A stretch of DNA of 64,000 bases, from NCBI GenBank assembly GCA_029962745.1, contig CM057157.1:23899853-23963852 (forward strand), given 5' to 3'. The notes under the pieces were generated by a model. It did not search any database. It saw only the letters and a list, made by a program, of their open reading frames with translations, and was not told the origin of the DNA. This document shows positions 1 through 12,249 of this stretch, in pieces (within the stretch, counting starts at the first letter, position 1; every line of letters starts with the position of its first letter). This DNA is from Echinometra lucunter. Its lineage: Eukaryota > Echinodermata > Echinoidea > Camarodonta > Echinometridae. Position numbers and translations under genes: made by a program.

Positions 1-1849
1 TCACTTCGTCTTCTAATGTAATTATCCAGGCCCAGCCCTCCGAACATTATGCCATAATCTTAAAGTTCTCATTTGGGGGGGATTGCCCCATAGATGTATT
101 TTTGTATACGCGTTTATACTACACCAACTTCCAAACTTCGAAATGTGGCGGGTCATCACCTATCCCCCCCCCCCCCACACACACACAACACACATTTTCC
201 ATTCTGTCATACTCCCTTCCTTGCAGTCTTACACTTTCTTTAAGTTTAAAGTTCAGTTTATCTACCTAGTATTCTTTCTTTCGTATTGTCAATCCTAATT
301 CTTGTCTTCTTATTTTTCTATCAGTTTAATGAAGAGCAACTTTCATCTTTTCTCTTTTATAGTAGATTTTCCCCTCGAACCCGCCTTGAAGACAACAATG
401 AAAAAGGGTTGTAAAGACATCGAGAATTTCAATAAAATTTTCCCATCGTGTAGGCCGATTTGAAGACACCATTAAAAAAAAATTGGCTCAGCGAGCCGCG
501 ACCACTGATCTCTCCACTAACAGATCAGTGGCCGCGACCCGAGTGTTTTCCAGCGCGCCGCGCTGCGACGCGACCCGAGTGTTTAGTAAAAGCCGTTGCA
601 ATGGTCATATCATGTTTGATGATTGTTTATTTTTGTACGCAAACATTATGGAATCAAATGTTATCTGACAAACATAGATTGGATTAGTATAATTTTTAAT
701 GAGTAAACTAATGTTTTCTCCAAGCTTTATGACTGATAGATTTCTTTAGGCACTGTTAGGCTCTATATAACAAAGAAAAAATAAGAAGAACAAATACATA
801 AAACATTTAGGTTTCAGGTCAGCTGAATGCAGATATTCTAAGTAAGAAAAATGATTAATTTCATCAGTGAATTTAGATTATCAAAGCTCAATATGTGTCC
901 AAATTTGTCAAATCATAAGAATCTAACGATGACTTTTCCTTTTTGTTTATCTTCTACTCTTGAATGAGGTACTTTATTATTAATGTTTTCATGTGGTTTC
1001 AGCGCAAAGAATGATACTCGCACATGCTCGCTGGACGCTAAATACGTAGAAGCACAAGTCCTTTAACAAAAATGAAATTAACATGCATTCAATGTAAAAT
1101 TCCGTTAAGGTTTTCTTTTCATTTATAGTCAGTTAGTTTAACAAAGGGGCGGATACCGCATCTCTGGGGGGGGGGGGGGGGGGAGGGGTCGACCGCTTCC
1201 CTAAAAAGTAAGATTTTTATATGATATCTTGCCTGAAAATTGTGCATTTAGATTTTTTTTAAAAGGAACGGGACCCAATCACGGCTGCTGATCGAGCGAA
1301 GTGACTTCTATTCTTAAGCTTGATTGTGGGCCATCTCCCTCTTTTCCTGAAGACTACGACTAGATACACCATTCTCTACTTTTGTAGCTTCCTACTTAGG
1401 TTCCTCACTTTCCTTTCTTCATTTTATTCCTTTCTTTTCTCTCTTCTCATGATCAGATTTGGTTCCGATGGGAGTGGGCCGCTGAAGCTGTCAAACCCAA
1501 CACCCTTGGGCGGAAATGCGTACCCATTACTAGAGTTTTTATTTTCTTGAATGTGTACTTTGGCGCAAAAATGGGAGCAAAAGGGTGGGTATTTTTTTTT
1601 TAAAGTTAGCAATTAGAGCGACAAACGACCTAATACCTTATTAAACGAATAGCAACCCTCTACCCCTCGCCCATCCCCGTTTGTCATCCCCGAGGAGATG
1701 TTCTCCTCCGCGAGAGTTGTAATAAAAACAAAAAAATACTGGATTAATTACTTAAGTTTGATTTATAAAAAGGAAAGATTTATTTTACAGTTCCACAGGA
1801 GCAAGACGTTGTCATAAAAACAAATTTCATGGGTAATTTTGTTCTTAAA
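1..1849. other. Unassigned intergenic DNA
   Basis: I see no supported gene here. The short ORFs are low-complexity or lack splice context. The only structure is a 10+ bp hairpin at 496-536 (CCACTGATCT paired with AGATCAGTGG, GC-rich flanks) followed by a second copy of the word CGACCCGAGTGTTT, and a poly(G) run near 1168-1184. A divergent copy of the downstream minisatellite unit appears at about 1680-1720. Confidence 0.5.
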
Positions 1850-2291
1850 GGGGGGGGGGGGGTGTCCTCCGCGGGAGTTGTGTGTTGGAAGTCATCCCCC
1901 GGGGAGTTGTGCTCCGGGGGAGTTGTCCTCGGGGGAGTTGTCCTCCGGGGGAGTCGTCCTCGGGGGGAGTCGTCCTCCGGGGGAGATGTCCGCGGGGGAG
2001 TTGCCCTCCGGGGGAGTTGTCCTCCGGGGGAGTTGTCCGCGGGGGAGTTGCCCTCCGGGGGAGTTGTCCTCCGGGGGAGTTGTCCACCGGGGGAGTTGTC
2101 TTCGGGGGAGTAGTCCTCCGGGGGAGTTGTCCTCCGGGGGAGATGTCCTCCGGGGGACCCGTCCTGCGGGGGAGTCGTCCTCCGGGGGAGTTGTCCTCCG
2201 GGGGAGTTGCCCTCCGGGGGAGCTGTCCTCCGGGGGAGTTGTCAGGTGGGAGTTGTCCCCGGGGGAGTTGTCCTCCGGGGGAGTAGTCCTA
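1850..2291. repeat. 16-bp G-rich minisatellite
   Basis: About 27 tandem copies of a 16-bp unit, consensus GGGGGAGTTGTCCTCC, with scattered substitutions (CTCG, CCGC, AGTCG, AGATG). The unit is not a multiple of three, so every frame gives an open Gly/Pro/Ser-rich reading with a 16-residue period. These ORFs on both strands are by-products, not genes. Each unit has a five-G run every 16 bp and the inverted words CTCC/GGAG, so the array could form G-quadruplexes or short hairpins. Confidence 0.95.
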
Positions 2292-2522
2292 GAACCCATT
2301 ATTATTACCATTATTATTATTAATTTCCTGGGTTACTTTACTGTTCAACATGGTTTGTAATTTCTTTTCTGATTTCTGATTCATGTTGTTGCATATACCT
2401 GTACACCAGATTGTAAATGTACAATTTTTGTTTTTGAAATTTCTTATGTTTTAAAACCAATGGAAGAGAATTCCTGTTATTTTGTATGATAGTTGCATCA
2501 ATAAATTCAAAAAGTCAAATCT

Positions 2523-2700
2523 TCATCTTCTTTTTCTTCTTCTTCTTATTTTCTCCTCCTCCTCCTCCTTCTTCTTCTTAATGTTGTTATCATTATTATC
2601 ATCATTATCATTATCATTATTATCAGTATTGTTATTGTTGTTGTTGTCATAATTAAGATGCATATCATTGTAATTATGATCATCATCAACATTACTAATC
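2523..2700. repeat. Compound CTT / CTC / ATT-ATC microsatellite
   Basis: Runs of CTT and CTC pass into ATT/ATC/GTT trinucleotides. The Asn/Asp-rich ORFs on the minus strand are translation artefacts. The run marks the left edge of block A, just as a similar ATT/ATC run at 24,075-24,290 marks the left edge of block B. Confidence 0.9.
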
Positions 2701-3199
2701 TGTATTCTGTTTGGTCCCATTTGTCATCACGCACTACATGTATTTGTAGCCTAAGCTTCACTTATCATATATCTCCATACATGATTCAATTGCACAGATA
2801 CTTTTGCTCCGAAATTCCTTTCGAATAAAAAAAAACGACAATGACCTAATATTAGTCACGTGTTTTTTTTTTTTTCTCGTTGTGATTCGTTTAGGGGTAG
2901 ATCCCCAAGCGTGCAAATTGACGGATAACCACTGACAACTCCTCTATATGAAAGCATACTAGACTCACAAGTTTTGATACACCTACACTCTTTCTTCGGC
3001 TTAGGAGGTTCTACGTCTAGGCTACCAACAATGCTTGAAATATAACCCCCAGGTAAAACGTAATAAGGGTCAAATGTCATCATAATTTCCATTCTTAAGA
3101 TATCATCTTGTCAGATATCTTAAGAATGGAACGTATATGGGCTCTTCAAAGGTTCATTCACCGGGCACCGTCACCTCCACAATAGGCATCATTCTCGTT

Positions 3200-3290
3200 G
3201 TAGTAGTAGTAGTAGTAGTAGTATAGTAGTAATGGTTTATTGTTCAAATTACATGGCAGGCAGCCAAAAAACTGAATTATGCTTGTTTAC
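3200..3290 (-). repeat. Probable LINE/SINE 3' tail with (TAC)n end
   Basis: On the minus strand the sequence reads into AATAAACC and then about eight TAC/ACT triplets. This is the usual look of a non-LTR 3' end with a simple-repeat tail. The equivalent place in block B lacks it, so it is probably an insertion in block A. The body of the element was not recognised. Confidence 0.4.
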
Positions 3291-3879
3291 AACAAATCAT
3301 ACATGAACATGATAATCAATAATATCACAGGATAATAAAATACGCAGGCACATAAAATGATACAACTAAAAATCATAGTCGATTAATGCAACAAAATAAA
3401 TTTCAAGCTAAAAGTAAATTGATTACATTGGGGAATACAGTTAAGGTTATAATTGGCAGACAGAATCCAAATTCGCTATTAAAAAGAAAATACAGTCATT
3501 ACAAATATTGATTCGAATGTAGCCATTTCACCTGAATTATGCATTGTGTAGATTACTTGTAGTTACAATAGTTATGGCCACCTCATTGGTAAACCTTATG
3601 AATTCTTACTTTTGTTAGATAATATTAGATTACCCTACATTTACGGAATGAATCAAACACATCTGAAATTGACATTTTGTCACATTTATTTTACCCATAT
3701 TACCTCAGTGCAATTAGGTATGACCAACTCAGTGGTAAACCTTATGAATTCTTAAATGCGTGTACAATCCGATTACCAGGGAGTAGGTAGCCTACATGTA
3801 AGTATCAATCAACAAACAATCTAGCTCTCTCTCTCTCTTTCTACCCTCTTCTCCACCCCCCCCCCCCCCCCCTCTATAA

Positions 3880-5019
3880 TATAGGTTTTCCCGGCCATCT
3901 TCGTAAACTTATCATCGGAATCAACGATATTTTCGTACAATTTCACGCGAAATTGATTGACATTGTGGATCAATATTTTAAAAGCAAATATTATCTTAAT
4001 TACTTGTAGATATGCTGTATTGATTCCTATTTATACTAATAATGTGTAATGCTGCTTTATTTAATTTACTTTTTTCCTTTTTTTTATCTGCGATTTGTTA
4101 TCAGAAAATCATGAAAACCCAATATTTTTTTTAAACCAAATATTGTCGTTCAATTTGATTTTATTAGCATGCCATTTACTATATTGTTAGAATACAAAAA
4201 TGCAGCAAGATAATTCAGTTTAGTTATCTGTTTAAAAAAAAACATTCAAATTCGTGTAAACAGCATTCAAGTTCGCGCAAGACATGATGTGGGATGAATC
4301 TTGGCATACAATTTCATGAATAGGCATACAGTTTCGACATTTGTGCAGTGTTTTTCATCTTATGATAATGAATCAATGTGTGTTTCTGCTTATATGAAAA
4401 TTACGAATGTAGAAAGAACGAGACAGAGATTCATTAGCATGTAGCAGATGGGGAGAAAAAGAAATATGAAAAGAAACTCCCTCATAAATATGCAAATAAA
4501 GATCACAACAAAATAATCTATGACCATATATGACAGGCATTATAAACTGAATTGTATGCAAAGATAAAGAATAAGACCACAGAAGAATAAAAGAATGACA
4601 TATAAACTGAAAAAAGCAATGTGAATGTCAATTATATAATGACAGAAAAGAAATGAAGAATTAAAGAAAATAAGAATGAAAATGAAAAAGAGATAGAGAC
4701 CACTTACGTTGTTAAAAGTGAATGGCGCAAGTGCGAAAATGATTGCCTACAAATTAAAATGAAAGCGCAATTCAGCAAGGAATTTCTTCTTCCTCTCACA
4801 TTTGGCGAAATTGAATGACGGTTATTCATTACCAAATTGAATCAAATTACATTTAATTTGAATGACAATTTTGCCAATTTCAATATTTTAAAAAGAATTA
4901 AACGCATAAACTGTTAAACTCAAACACTGGAAAACCGATGGACTACAAATTGCTTGAATTTGAATGCTTGATCATGAAAGTGAATGCTGTTTTGACGAAT
5001 TCGGCCGGGAAAACCTATA
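3880..5019. mobile_element. Non-autonomous TIR element, family TATAGGTTTTCCCGGCC, copy 1
   Basis: The left end reads TATAGGTTTTCCCGGCC and the right end is its reverse complement, followed on both sides by a TTCGT word. The interior carries many AAATTGAATG-like words and no ORF. The whole element matches 10,822-11,821 in opposite orientation. Copy 1 has about 115 bp extra near 4000-4140, just inside the left end. Target duplication is at most TA, which would suit a mariner-like mobiliser, but no transposase is present to confirm that. Confidence 0.85.
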
Positions 5020-5841
5020 CACTATTTGTCCCAAACTCTAGAACAACTTACAATCTGTTAAATCATGTCCTCTTCATAAATTCATTTATACTATACAAAA
5101 TATATATATTTTGCAAGATATAGTCAGGAGCATATAATTGCCTTTTTTTTTGTTTTGTCTGTTTTGTTTGCTTGTTTGGGTTCTCTTTTTTTTTCATTTT
5201 TCTTCCTGTTTTGCTTTTCTTATCTCTTCCTTCCTTTTCTTTTCTTATAAATACATTTTTTTTAAGTAGGCATAATGCTAATATAGTACTTATGTATACC
5301 TACATATTACGGCGACCCCAACCAAAGCCACGTGCTTATAAACAGGGAATCTCGCCGTCTTCCACCACCTTTTTCTTGACTATGCAAATTTTTCATTAGT
5401 ATATTTTGATTATGAGAAGGAAATAAATGCATTTTGAATTTGATTTGAACTAAATAAACAGAATTACAATTGTAACGACGAATATCTTAACAGCGCCCCT
5501 ATTCACTAAGTATTGCGATCTGTGTACGAAAAATGGAAACAGTGGACATTAAAAAACATATTCCCAATCCAGCATTTTCAATTCATTCTTTTCCCTTCCT
5601 CTTCCAATTAATGCAAAAATGTCGCATAAAGTATTTACAAGACTCGTCTGATCGAACTGCTTCCACGTGGATTCTAAGGTCTTCCAAGCAAAACAAAATA
5701 AGTTACAAATTATGTATAATGCACGCGATAAATGCAATGAAAATAAGCAATGTTGCTTTTCTTTCAGTTTTTGAAGAGTTAATATGCAAAAACTGATAAA
5801 CGCCATTTTTGAAATTTTTTAAAGTAAAGTCGTTGTCATAA

Positions 5842-6640
5842 AGACCAATTCCACAACCCGAGAGGGCAGCAGACTGGTTGCTATACTGCAGTGTGCAACT
5901 CGACTTTTACAGTATATAAGTCGATAGCGCGTTTGGTACATTCCTTCGATTTTTTTTTCTATTTTGGACCAATTATGCACATTTCTTTTAATGTTTGCAA
6001 TGAGGAATAATCAGGAAAGTTCAGGTCTCAGCTGTGCGGTGCTCGATTGCGACAACAATTGGAGACAGCTTAAAAATTGGAAGCTAACTGAGTGCGAAAT
6101 TCACTCACCATTTGCATCATGAAGCCTGTTTGTGTGAGAAGTCGTAAGGTTTCCGTAAGGAATGTTAAGGAATTCCTCGCCAGTGCGTAAAAAAAAGACC
6201 AACAGAAAGGACTTTGAAGTCAAGAAACTTTATTATTGTCTAGTTTGGCGTTCAATTTAATGAATGTAAACATGTAAGCAATGTAACATTAAGGGCTCCC
6301 GTTTACTGCGGCATGCAGTGCAGTACCGCGAGTGCGACACTTCCAGGAGTGGGGCTGCCTTGCCGCGATCGAACTTTTACAGACAAAACAAAGGGGAAAA
6401 GCAACGAAAGTACAAAATTACATCATACCTTCATCTGTCAGATATGGCCATTGTCTTACCTCACTATCCATGCTTTATTTTATTGATCTAGAATAAAGTT
6501 AATGAAATAATATCAGGGCATATCTTATATCTTCCATTGAATTTGTGCACAGAGCCAATCGCGGTCAGCGCGCTTGCACACTGCAGCGATCGCCTCGCCG
6601 ATAGAGGGCCAAATACATAAACCGGAGATGGAATTGGTCT
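5842..6640. mobile_element. TIR element inserted in block A (AGACCAATTCCA ends)
   Basis: The ends are AGACCAATTCCA and TGGAATTGGTCT. Subterminal CTGCAGTGTGCAA and TTGCACACTGCAG words are also inverted. In block B the flanks meet directly (GTCATTTAGCAC at about 26,830), so block B is the unoccupied site. The duplicated target appears to be TA or ATA. The interior has no convincing ORF. Confidence 0.8.
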
Positions 6641-7149
6641 ATAGCACTAAATAATCCTTTTCATATAATGCTTTCCTTATTACACAAAAAGTATATTTTT
6701 GAAGTTTGGTCAAAAGTAGCACAAAATATTCCTATTATTTTCTTTATTTTTCTTCATGTTTAATTGCAAATATCTCAATTTGACCAAAAATGGGTATATC
6801 GGTGTTTGCATTCAGTCTTCAAATACATGTATGTATATACCGTATGTTAAGAAGCCCTTGTGGATTATCCTGTTCATTTTAATAGATTTTATATTTTTTA
6901 ACAGATTTGAAATGAAGTGAATGTATTTAAACTCAGTAAATCTTACATCAGGCAAAAGAATGCTCTCGGCAAGTCCTTGAACATAATACATTTGAATCAA
7001 ATTATAATAAAACAAACGTCAAAGCACAATAAACAATAATCATATGGCACAATGAAATAATGCATGAGATAATTGATATAAGCTAATGAACTAATAATAA
7101 AAACTAAAGATGAATCATACTAAAATGACATCGAATATTAATACTTAAA

Positions 7150-7440
7150 GAAAAAAGTGAAAATAATGACAATCAGAATATGACAGGAAGATGAGGTGAG
7201 TAAGATAATAATGAGAAAAACGTAATAACAACACAACTATAACAATGTAAGATGAAAGTTGCCTGTGTTATAACCAATATAACGAGAGGGGAAAGAACGA
7301 AGAAAATGGAATAAGAGAAACGAGACCATAGGAGAGACTAAGACTGAGGAGAGAGACAAAGAGAAGGAGAAAATATAAGAGTGAAAGAGAAAAAGCGAGA
7401 GAGAAAGAGGACGAGAAATAGAGAGGAGAAGGGGAGACGA
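7150..7440. repeat. Purine-rich GA tract
   Basis: A long imperfect run of GAGA/GAAAGA words, shared in shorter form with block B at 27,290-27,480. It is low-complexity and non-coding. Confidence 0.7.
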
Positions 7441-7735
7441 ACACTATTCATCTTATACTGCATCTACCTCCACTTCAAAGAGCTTGGGATTTGCCAATAG
7501 ACGGACTCTTTCGGGTAATGCATTGTATAATTGGACGCCTGAATAGATGAATGCCATTCTTTTAAAGTTTGCTTTCGGGTTTTCTAAAGAGAGTTCATGG
7601 CCAGAATTTCTAATCCCGTATGGACATTCTTTGTAAAAGAAATGCGAGTTCGAATATCAATCTTAGTGCTTGCTTTTTTTCCCCATCGTATTTCGACACG
7701 GTGAATTTTGGTTAGAGAATAAAACAAATCAATTT

Positions 7736-8426
7736 GTTGCCAAGTCAGTGATTGTTGTAGAGGAAGTAGAACCGACCAGGAATCGAGAGGGGTGCCCTCT
7801 CTATATTTTCCTTTTAAAAAAATCAAAGAAAATGTTCCACATTTTGTACTCAGGTGTACGAATAAATGGCGAGAAATGTTGGGGTAATAATCAAATAACG
7901 ATTTCAAAACCCGCAAAGAAGAGCAGTATGAAGTTGGATATTGCTATACCCTGGCTGAGTAAGACCACATTATCATTACTATTATCATTATCACTGATCA
8001 GAACTATGGCCATTAGAACTCTGCCCCCTCTTAGGGGCAAATTTAACCCCCTTCCTTACCTGACGTTTTCTCATGTTGTACCAATTATTTTAAAAAGTCT
8101 TTGAAGCTGAATATCTGTTTTTGTACCTGCATAACCAAGCCCAAATATAGTTGGAGGATTTTTTTCTAAAGACAAAATTTTCACCAAATAAGATTATCTT
8201 CTATGTTTTTGTCTTAAAAGTTTTTACTGACAAGAAGAAATAATCTATGAATTGATGATAATGAGTATGAGTATGTTACCTTATAATAACCAGGCTAAGA
8301 AAAACATAAAACTACAAAACATTTAATTGCGAAACACACATTTTAGTTTAGGTAAGCACAAAACGAAAGGGGATTTTTATTTGCTTTCACAAAATTGTTA
8401 CTTGTAAACAAGGGGTGCAGAGGGGT
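7736..8426. other. Unassigned DNA
   Basis: The open frames here overlap on both strands and have no matching splice sites or recognisable protein family. I see nothing I can name. Confidence 0.4.
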
Positions 8427-8965
8427 TTAAAGGAAACCAACACCCTTAAATCAAAGCTGAGATGAAATAAACACATCGGCGAAAATTTGAAGAAAAAAAA
8501 AATGGACACCAAATTAGAAGTTATGGCTGCATGAAATTTTCTATTTGAAAATTTTTGACACTACCATAGCTATTGATGACATCATTTGTGGACAACTCTC
8601 AGTATGTTTTGTACACACAAAGTTTAACAATTTCGTTCTGCTTAAGATTTTCACATCTTCTTAAGCCAAACCCAAGATATATCATGTAGGAGTGTTTCTC
8701 CACAACAAATTTGGGATAAGGATAATGAAAACATGGGCTCTTCAAGAAAAGCAGGAATATGTTAAATTCTGTATACAAAAAAATACTGAGAGTTGTCCAC
8801 AACTAATATCACTAATAGTATGGTAGTGTCAAAAACGGAAAATTCAATGAAGGTATAACTTTCTTATTCCGTGTCCGATTTCGTTCAAATTTTCGCTGAT
8901 CTGTTTTATTCTGCCTTGGCTTTGATTAAAAAAATTCTTGACCTGAGGGTTTTGGTTTCCTTTAA
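8427..8965. mobile_element. TTAA-flanked foldback MITE
   Basis: TTAA at 8427-8430 and 8962-8965 flanks an element starting AGGAAACCAACACCC and ending GGGTTTTGGTTTCCT. Inverted arms extend about 190 bp inward and include CGGCGAAAATTTG, CACTACCATA and TTGTGGACAACTCTCAGTAT with their complements. A TTAA target suggests mobilisation by a piggyBac-type transposase, but the termini alone do not prove it. No coding capacity. Confidence 0.85.
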
Positions 8966-9510
8966 ATTCGGCTGGGGAATTTAGATGTGACCGGCCCACT
9001 CAACCAATATAAATATATATTCCTAAATTTTCATATCCACGCCACCATGCATTTTTTTGGAAAACCCCAAATTCCCCATAAGTACACGCACGGCTGGATT
9101 GCATGGACTTGGAATAAAATTAAGTTGATGAATATACAGTTCGTATAAAAAAGTACACACTTTGAAAACATCTCCAAAATCATAATTGCACAATATTGAT
9201 AAAATATTTTCTTATGCACTTTTATGGGTCTAATCCATCGGATGACACTACGAGAACTGACAATATTTTACGCTTAAGTGAGTACTGGCTTCTTTTGTAA
9301 AACTTGCAAAACTTGGTTTGCGCAAAAATGCCTCAATCTTGAATTTGATCAAAGTGAGGAGCAGGCAGTAACTGCACGTTCTCTGTTGAACAATCATTCA
9401 GTTCTTAAACCAATACCTCGCAATTTACAGTGATGTATCAAGAAATTGATAAAGGGAAGGGGCGGGATGCTGCCAAGACAAGGGTTAAATGACTGCTGTG
9501 TTCTTGTTTG

Positions 9511-9676
9511 GGAATAATGTGCATAGCAAGTTCACTGATTTTTTTTTTTCTGGGCCTTCAAGGAAAGCTACACCAGCTTCACCAAATGGAGCTGGAATAA
9601 TGTGCATAGCGAGTTCACTGATTTTTTTTTTCTGGGCCTTCAAGGAAAGCTACACCAGCTTCACCAAATGGCTGGA
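9511..9676. repeat. 83-bp tandem duplication
   Basis: Two near-identical 83-bp copies start GGAATAATGTGCATAGC at 9511 and 9594 and contain a T-run and CTGGGCCTTCAAGG. The overlapping ORFs here only read through this duplication. Confidence 0.9.
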
Positions 9677-10319
9677 CATGCCACTGCCCCACCCTTCCCT
9701 CACAAACGCCATCACCATTGCAGGCGGTGTCTTTCTATCACATGTCATTTGCACCATATACAGATTTGCCTGAGGTGTGTTGGAAAGATTGAATGCAATA
9801 GCAGGAGAACCATGACGTTATGTTCTTCAAATTTTCCCTTCCTAGTAAACGTTACAAAACCCATAGACAACGTCTGGTATGAATAACAAAAATGTAAAAA
9901 AGAAGTAAATTTATTGATTAAAATGATGAAAATTATGTTTCAATATTTCTTCAATCAAACATGTGCATGTTGAAAATGACTATCATCATGTAGTGCAGTG
10001 CATCCTTTCGACACGCCCCCAGAAAGTAACGCATCCTCAACTGGTTCTATCGGATGGGGCAAAGAAAGAAATCAAATTGAATGCTCAAAACAAGATTTTT
10101 TTTTTTCTCCCTTCTCGAAATTGGAATATTTTCCGTCCATCTTCCTGTAATGCGTTGAACTGAATTTGCATCCTTTCGACATGCTCCAGTCCAAATTGGA
10201 ATTGCGGAAAGGCATAATCTGCAATGTTTTATATGGGACGATGAGTATGGGAGAAGGGTGGGAATGTGCCACTAGGTATAGGATTAAGGATTAAAGATTA
10301 AATGATTTGTTGATCTCTG

Positions 10320-10810
10320 ACTTTGCTAGCTCGTAGAAACAGAAATGGTTCCAGATGGCAAGCGAAGTAGTTAAACTTAATAAAAGTCATATTCGGCACA
10401 CAGGTGTTCGAATATATTATTTAGGTATTTTACAGGCTTATAGTGTATTGTGATGATGAAATAGCATTTCCACCAAGGATAAGAGTATATTTTTCCTAAC
10501 TTGCTGCGCTCGCTCCTTAATATTAATAATTTTGGAAAGCAAACGAATTTGGCAAGTGAGGTGGCCGAATGATTTATTTAGATGTTTAGGCCCACAGTGT
10601 AATTTGGTGAAAGGGTTACTACTTCTACCATCAAAAAGAATGTGTTTCTCCGCTTTGCTCTCTCGTAATAATAAAAAAGGGTGGCTTCGGACAGCAAACA
10701 GTGGACCAGCTATGTGCCAAAATTGAGTCATCTTTGGCAGCGAGGTGACCAGGCAAGTTCTGTTTACAATTGAAATGTTATAGTTCACATATGAAAATGC
10801 TGGAGACATT
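10320..10810. repeat. About 190-bp tandem repeat with GCTCGCT words
   Basis: Three imperfect units share GGACAGCAAAC, GCGAGGTGACCA, a TTTAGGTGTATT-like segment and a CGCTGCGCTCGCTC-like segment. The same unit makes the larger array at 49,770-51,000. ORFs on both strands follow the repeat and are not supported as genes. Confidence 0.7.
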
Positions 10811-10821
10811 TTGTCTAATAA

Positions 10822-11821
10822 TATAGGTTTTCCCGGCCGAATTCGTCAAAACAGCATTCAATTTCATGATCAAGCAATCAAATTCAAGCAATTTAAAGTC
10901 CATCGATTTTCCATTGTTTCAATTTAACAGTTTTTTGCGTTCAATATGTTTTTAAACATTGAAATTAGTAAATTTATCATTCAAATTACATGTAATTTGA
11001 TTCAATTGGGTAATGAATAACCATCATTCAATTTTGCCAGGTTTGAGAGAAAGAATAAATTCCTTGCTGAATTGCGCGGGTTCATTTTCATCTTTAGGCA
11101 ATCACTTTCGCACTTACGCCATTCAATTAGAACAACGTAAGTGGTCTCTGTCTCTTTTTAATTTTCATTTTTATTCTCTTTAATTTTTTATTTCTTTTCT
11201 GTCGTTATGTATTTGACATTCACATTTCTTTTCTTTTTTTTCTTCAGTTTTTATGTAATTATTCTTTTATTATTCTTTGGACTTATTCATTGATTTTGCA
11301 TACAATTCAGTATAAAATGCCTGTCAAACATGGTTATGGATTATTTTGTTGTGATCTTTATTTTATTTGTGAGGGGTTTCTTTTTCATTTTTTTTTCCAT
11401 CTGCTAAATTCCAATAAATCTCAGTCTTGTTCTTTCTACATTTATAATTTTCATGTAATTAGAAACACACACTGACTCATTACCATAAGATGACAAAAGC
11501 TGCACAAATGTTAAAACTGTATGCCTATTTATGAGATTGTATAGTAGAATATTCTTCCAACGTCATGTCCTGCGCGAATTGGAATGCTGTTTACACGAAT
11601 TCCATTTAATAATCTGTGTTTACACAGATAATTAAATGGAATCATCTTTCTGCACTTTTTTATTCTAACAATAGTAAATCGCATGCTCAAAAAATCAAAT
11701 TGAACGATAATATTTGCTTTTTAAATGTTGATCCACATTGTCAATCAATTTCGCGTGAAATTGAACGAAGATATCGTTGATTCCGATGATAAGTTTACGA
11801 AGATGGGCGGGAAAACCTATA
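10822..11821. mobile_element. TATAGGTTTTCCCGGCC element, copy 2 (inverted)
   Basis: TATAGGTTTTCCCGGCC begins at 10,822 and the complementary GGGCGGGAAAACCTATA ends at 11,821. Read on the minus strand it follows copy 1 (3880-5019) closely, including the CTTCGTAAACTTATCATCGG segment next to one terminus. It carries a small palindrome around 11,605-11,640 absent from copy 1. No ORF of substance is present. Confidence 0.85.
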
Positions 11822-12046
11822 GCAGAAAATTGAGAGGAAAATACCTACAGACATGCAGGAAACTCGCTGTCAATGCACTCCAAGAGAGAGAGAGAGAGAG
11901 AGGGGGGGGAGGGGGAGAGAATATAAAAGGTTCCAGGGTTGAGCGAAGAAAAGGACCCCGTTCTCATTTCAGTCATGTCAATGGATAGCGCTATCCAACG
12001 CGCGCTAGATCGTGCCACCCAGGTATGAGGCGGCAAGTGTAACACG

Positions 12047-12249
12047 TATTATTTTGTACAAAATGCATTGATTTTGTCACAAAATCAAAACAAAATCACA
12101 TAATCATTTCAAAGATTTGATTTTGTCACAAAATCAGTCTTCACGTTCTATTCCGTTACAAAATCACCCACCAAATTATATTTTGTTACAAAATCAACGA
12201 CCAAAATTGATTTTGTACAAAATCTAGAAAATCAGTTTGCTGAAGTTGA
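12047..12249. mobile_element. Left terminal arm of palindrome-rich MITE
   Basis: The arm begins TATTATTTTGTACAAAAT and contains about eight copies of palindromic words such as TTTTGTCACAAAATCA and TTTTGTACAAAAT, separated by spacers such as CACCCACCAAAT. Its reverse complement reappears at 21,575-21,860 in the same motif order (GATTTTGTCACAAAATCA, AGTCTTCAC, TATTCCGT, CCACCAAAT), so the two are terminal inverted repeats. The arm is cut at 12,249 by the tandem insertion that follows. Confidence 0.85.

Larger units (their letters stand above)
2590..7735. repeat. Diverged duplicated block, copy A
   Basis: This stretch aligns in order with 24,075-27,612. Shared landmarks are the word GCACTACATGTAT (2737 and 24,319), ATCATCTTGTCAGATATCT (about 3102 and 24,620), CACATTTATTTTACCCAT (about 3681 and 25,428), GATTATGAGAAGGAAATAAA (5410 and 26,378), CTTCCAAGCAAAACAAAATAA (about 5682 and 26,667) and ACGGACTCTTTC (7500 and 27,503). 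No conserved reading frame is visible. It could be a segmental duplication or two copies of one long non-coding repeat. Copy A is longer because of insertions at about 3200, 3880-5019 and 5842-6640. Confidence 0.85.

Noticed and set aside
1850..2291. CRISPR-like regular array
   Set aside because: The units are contiguous 16-bp copies without unique spacers in a eukaryotic context; this is a minisatellite.
1829..2360. Overlapping Gly/Pro/Ser-rich ORFs up to 173 codons
   Set aside because: They arise because a 16-bp repeat lacks stops in all frames; no start, splice or composition support.
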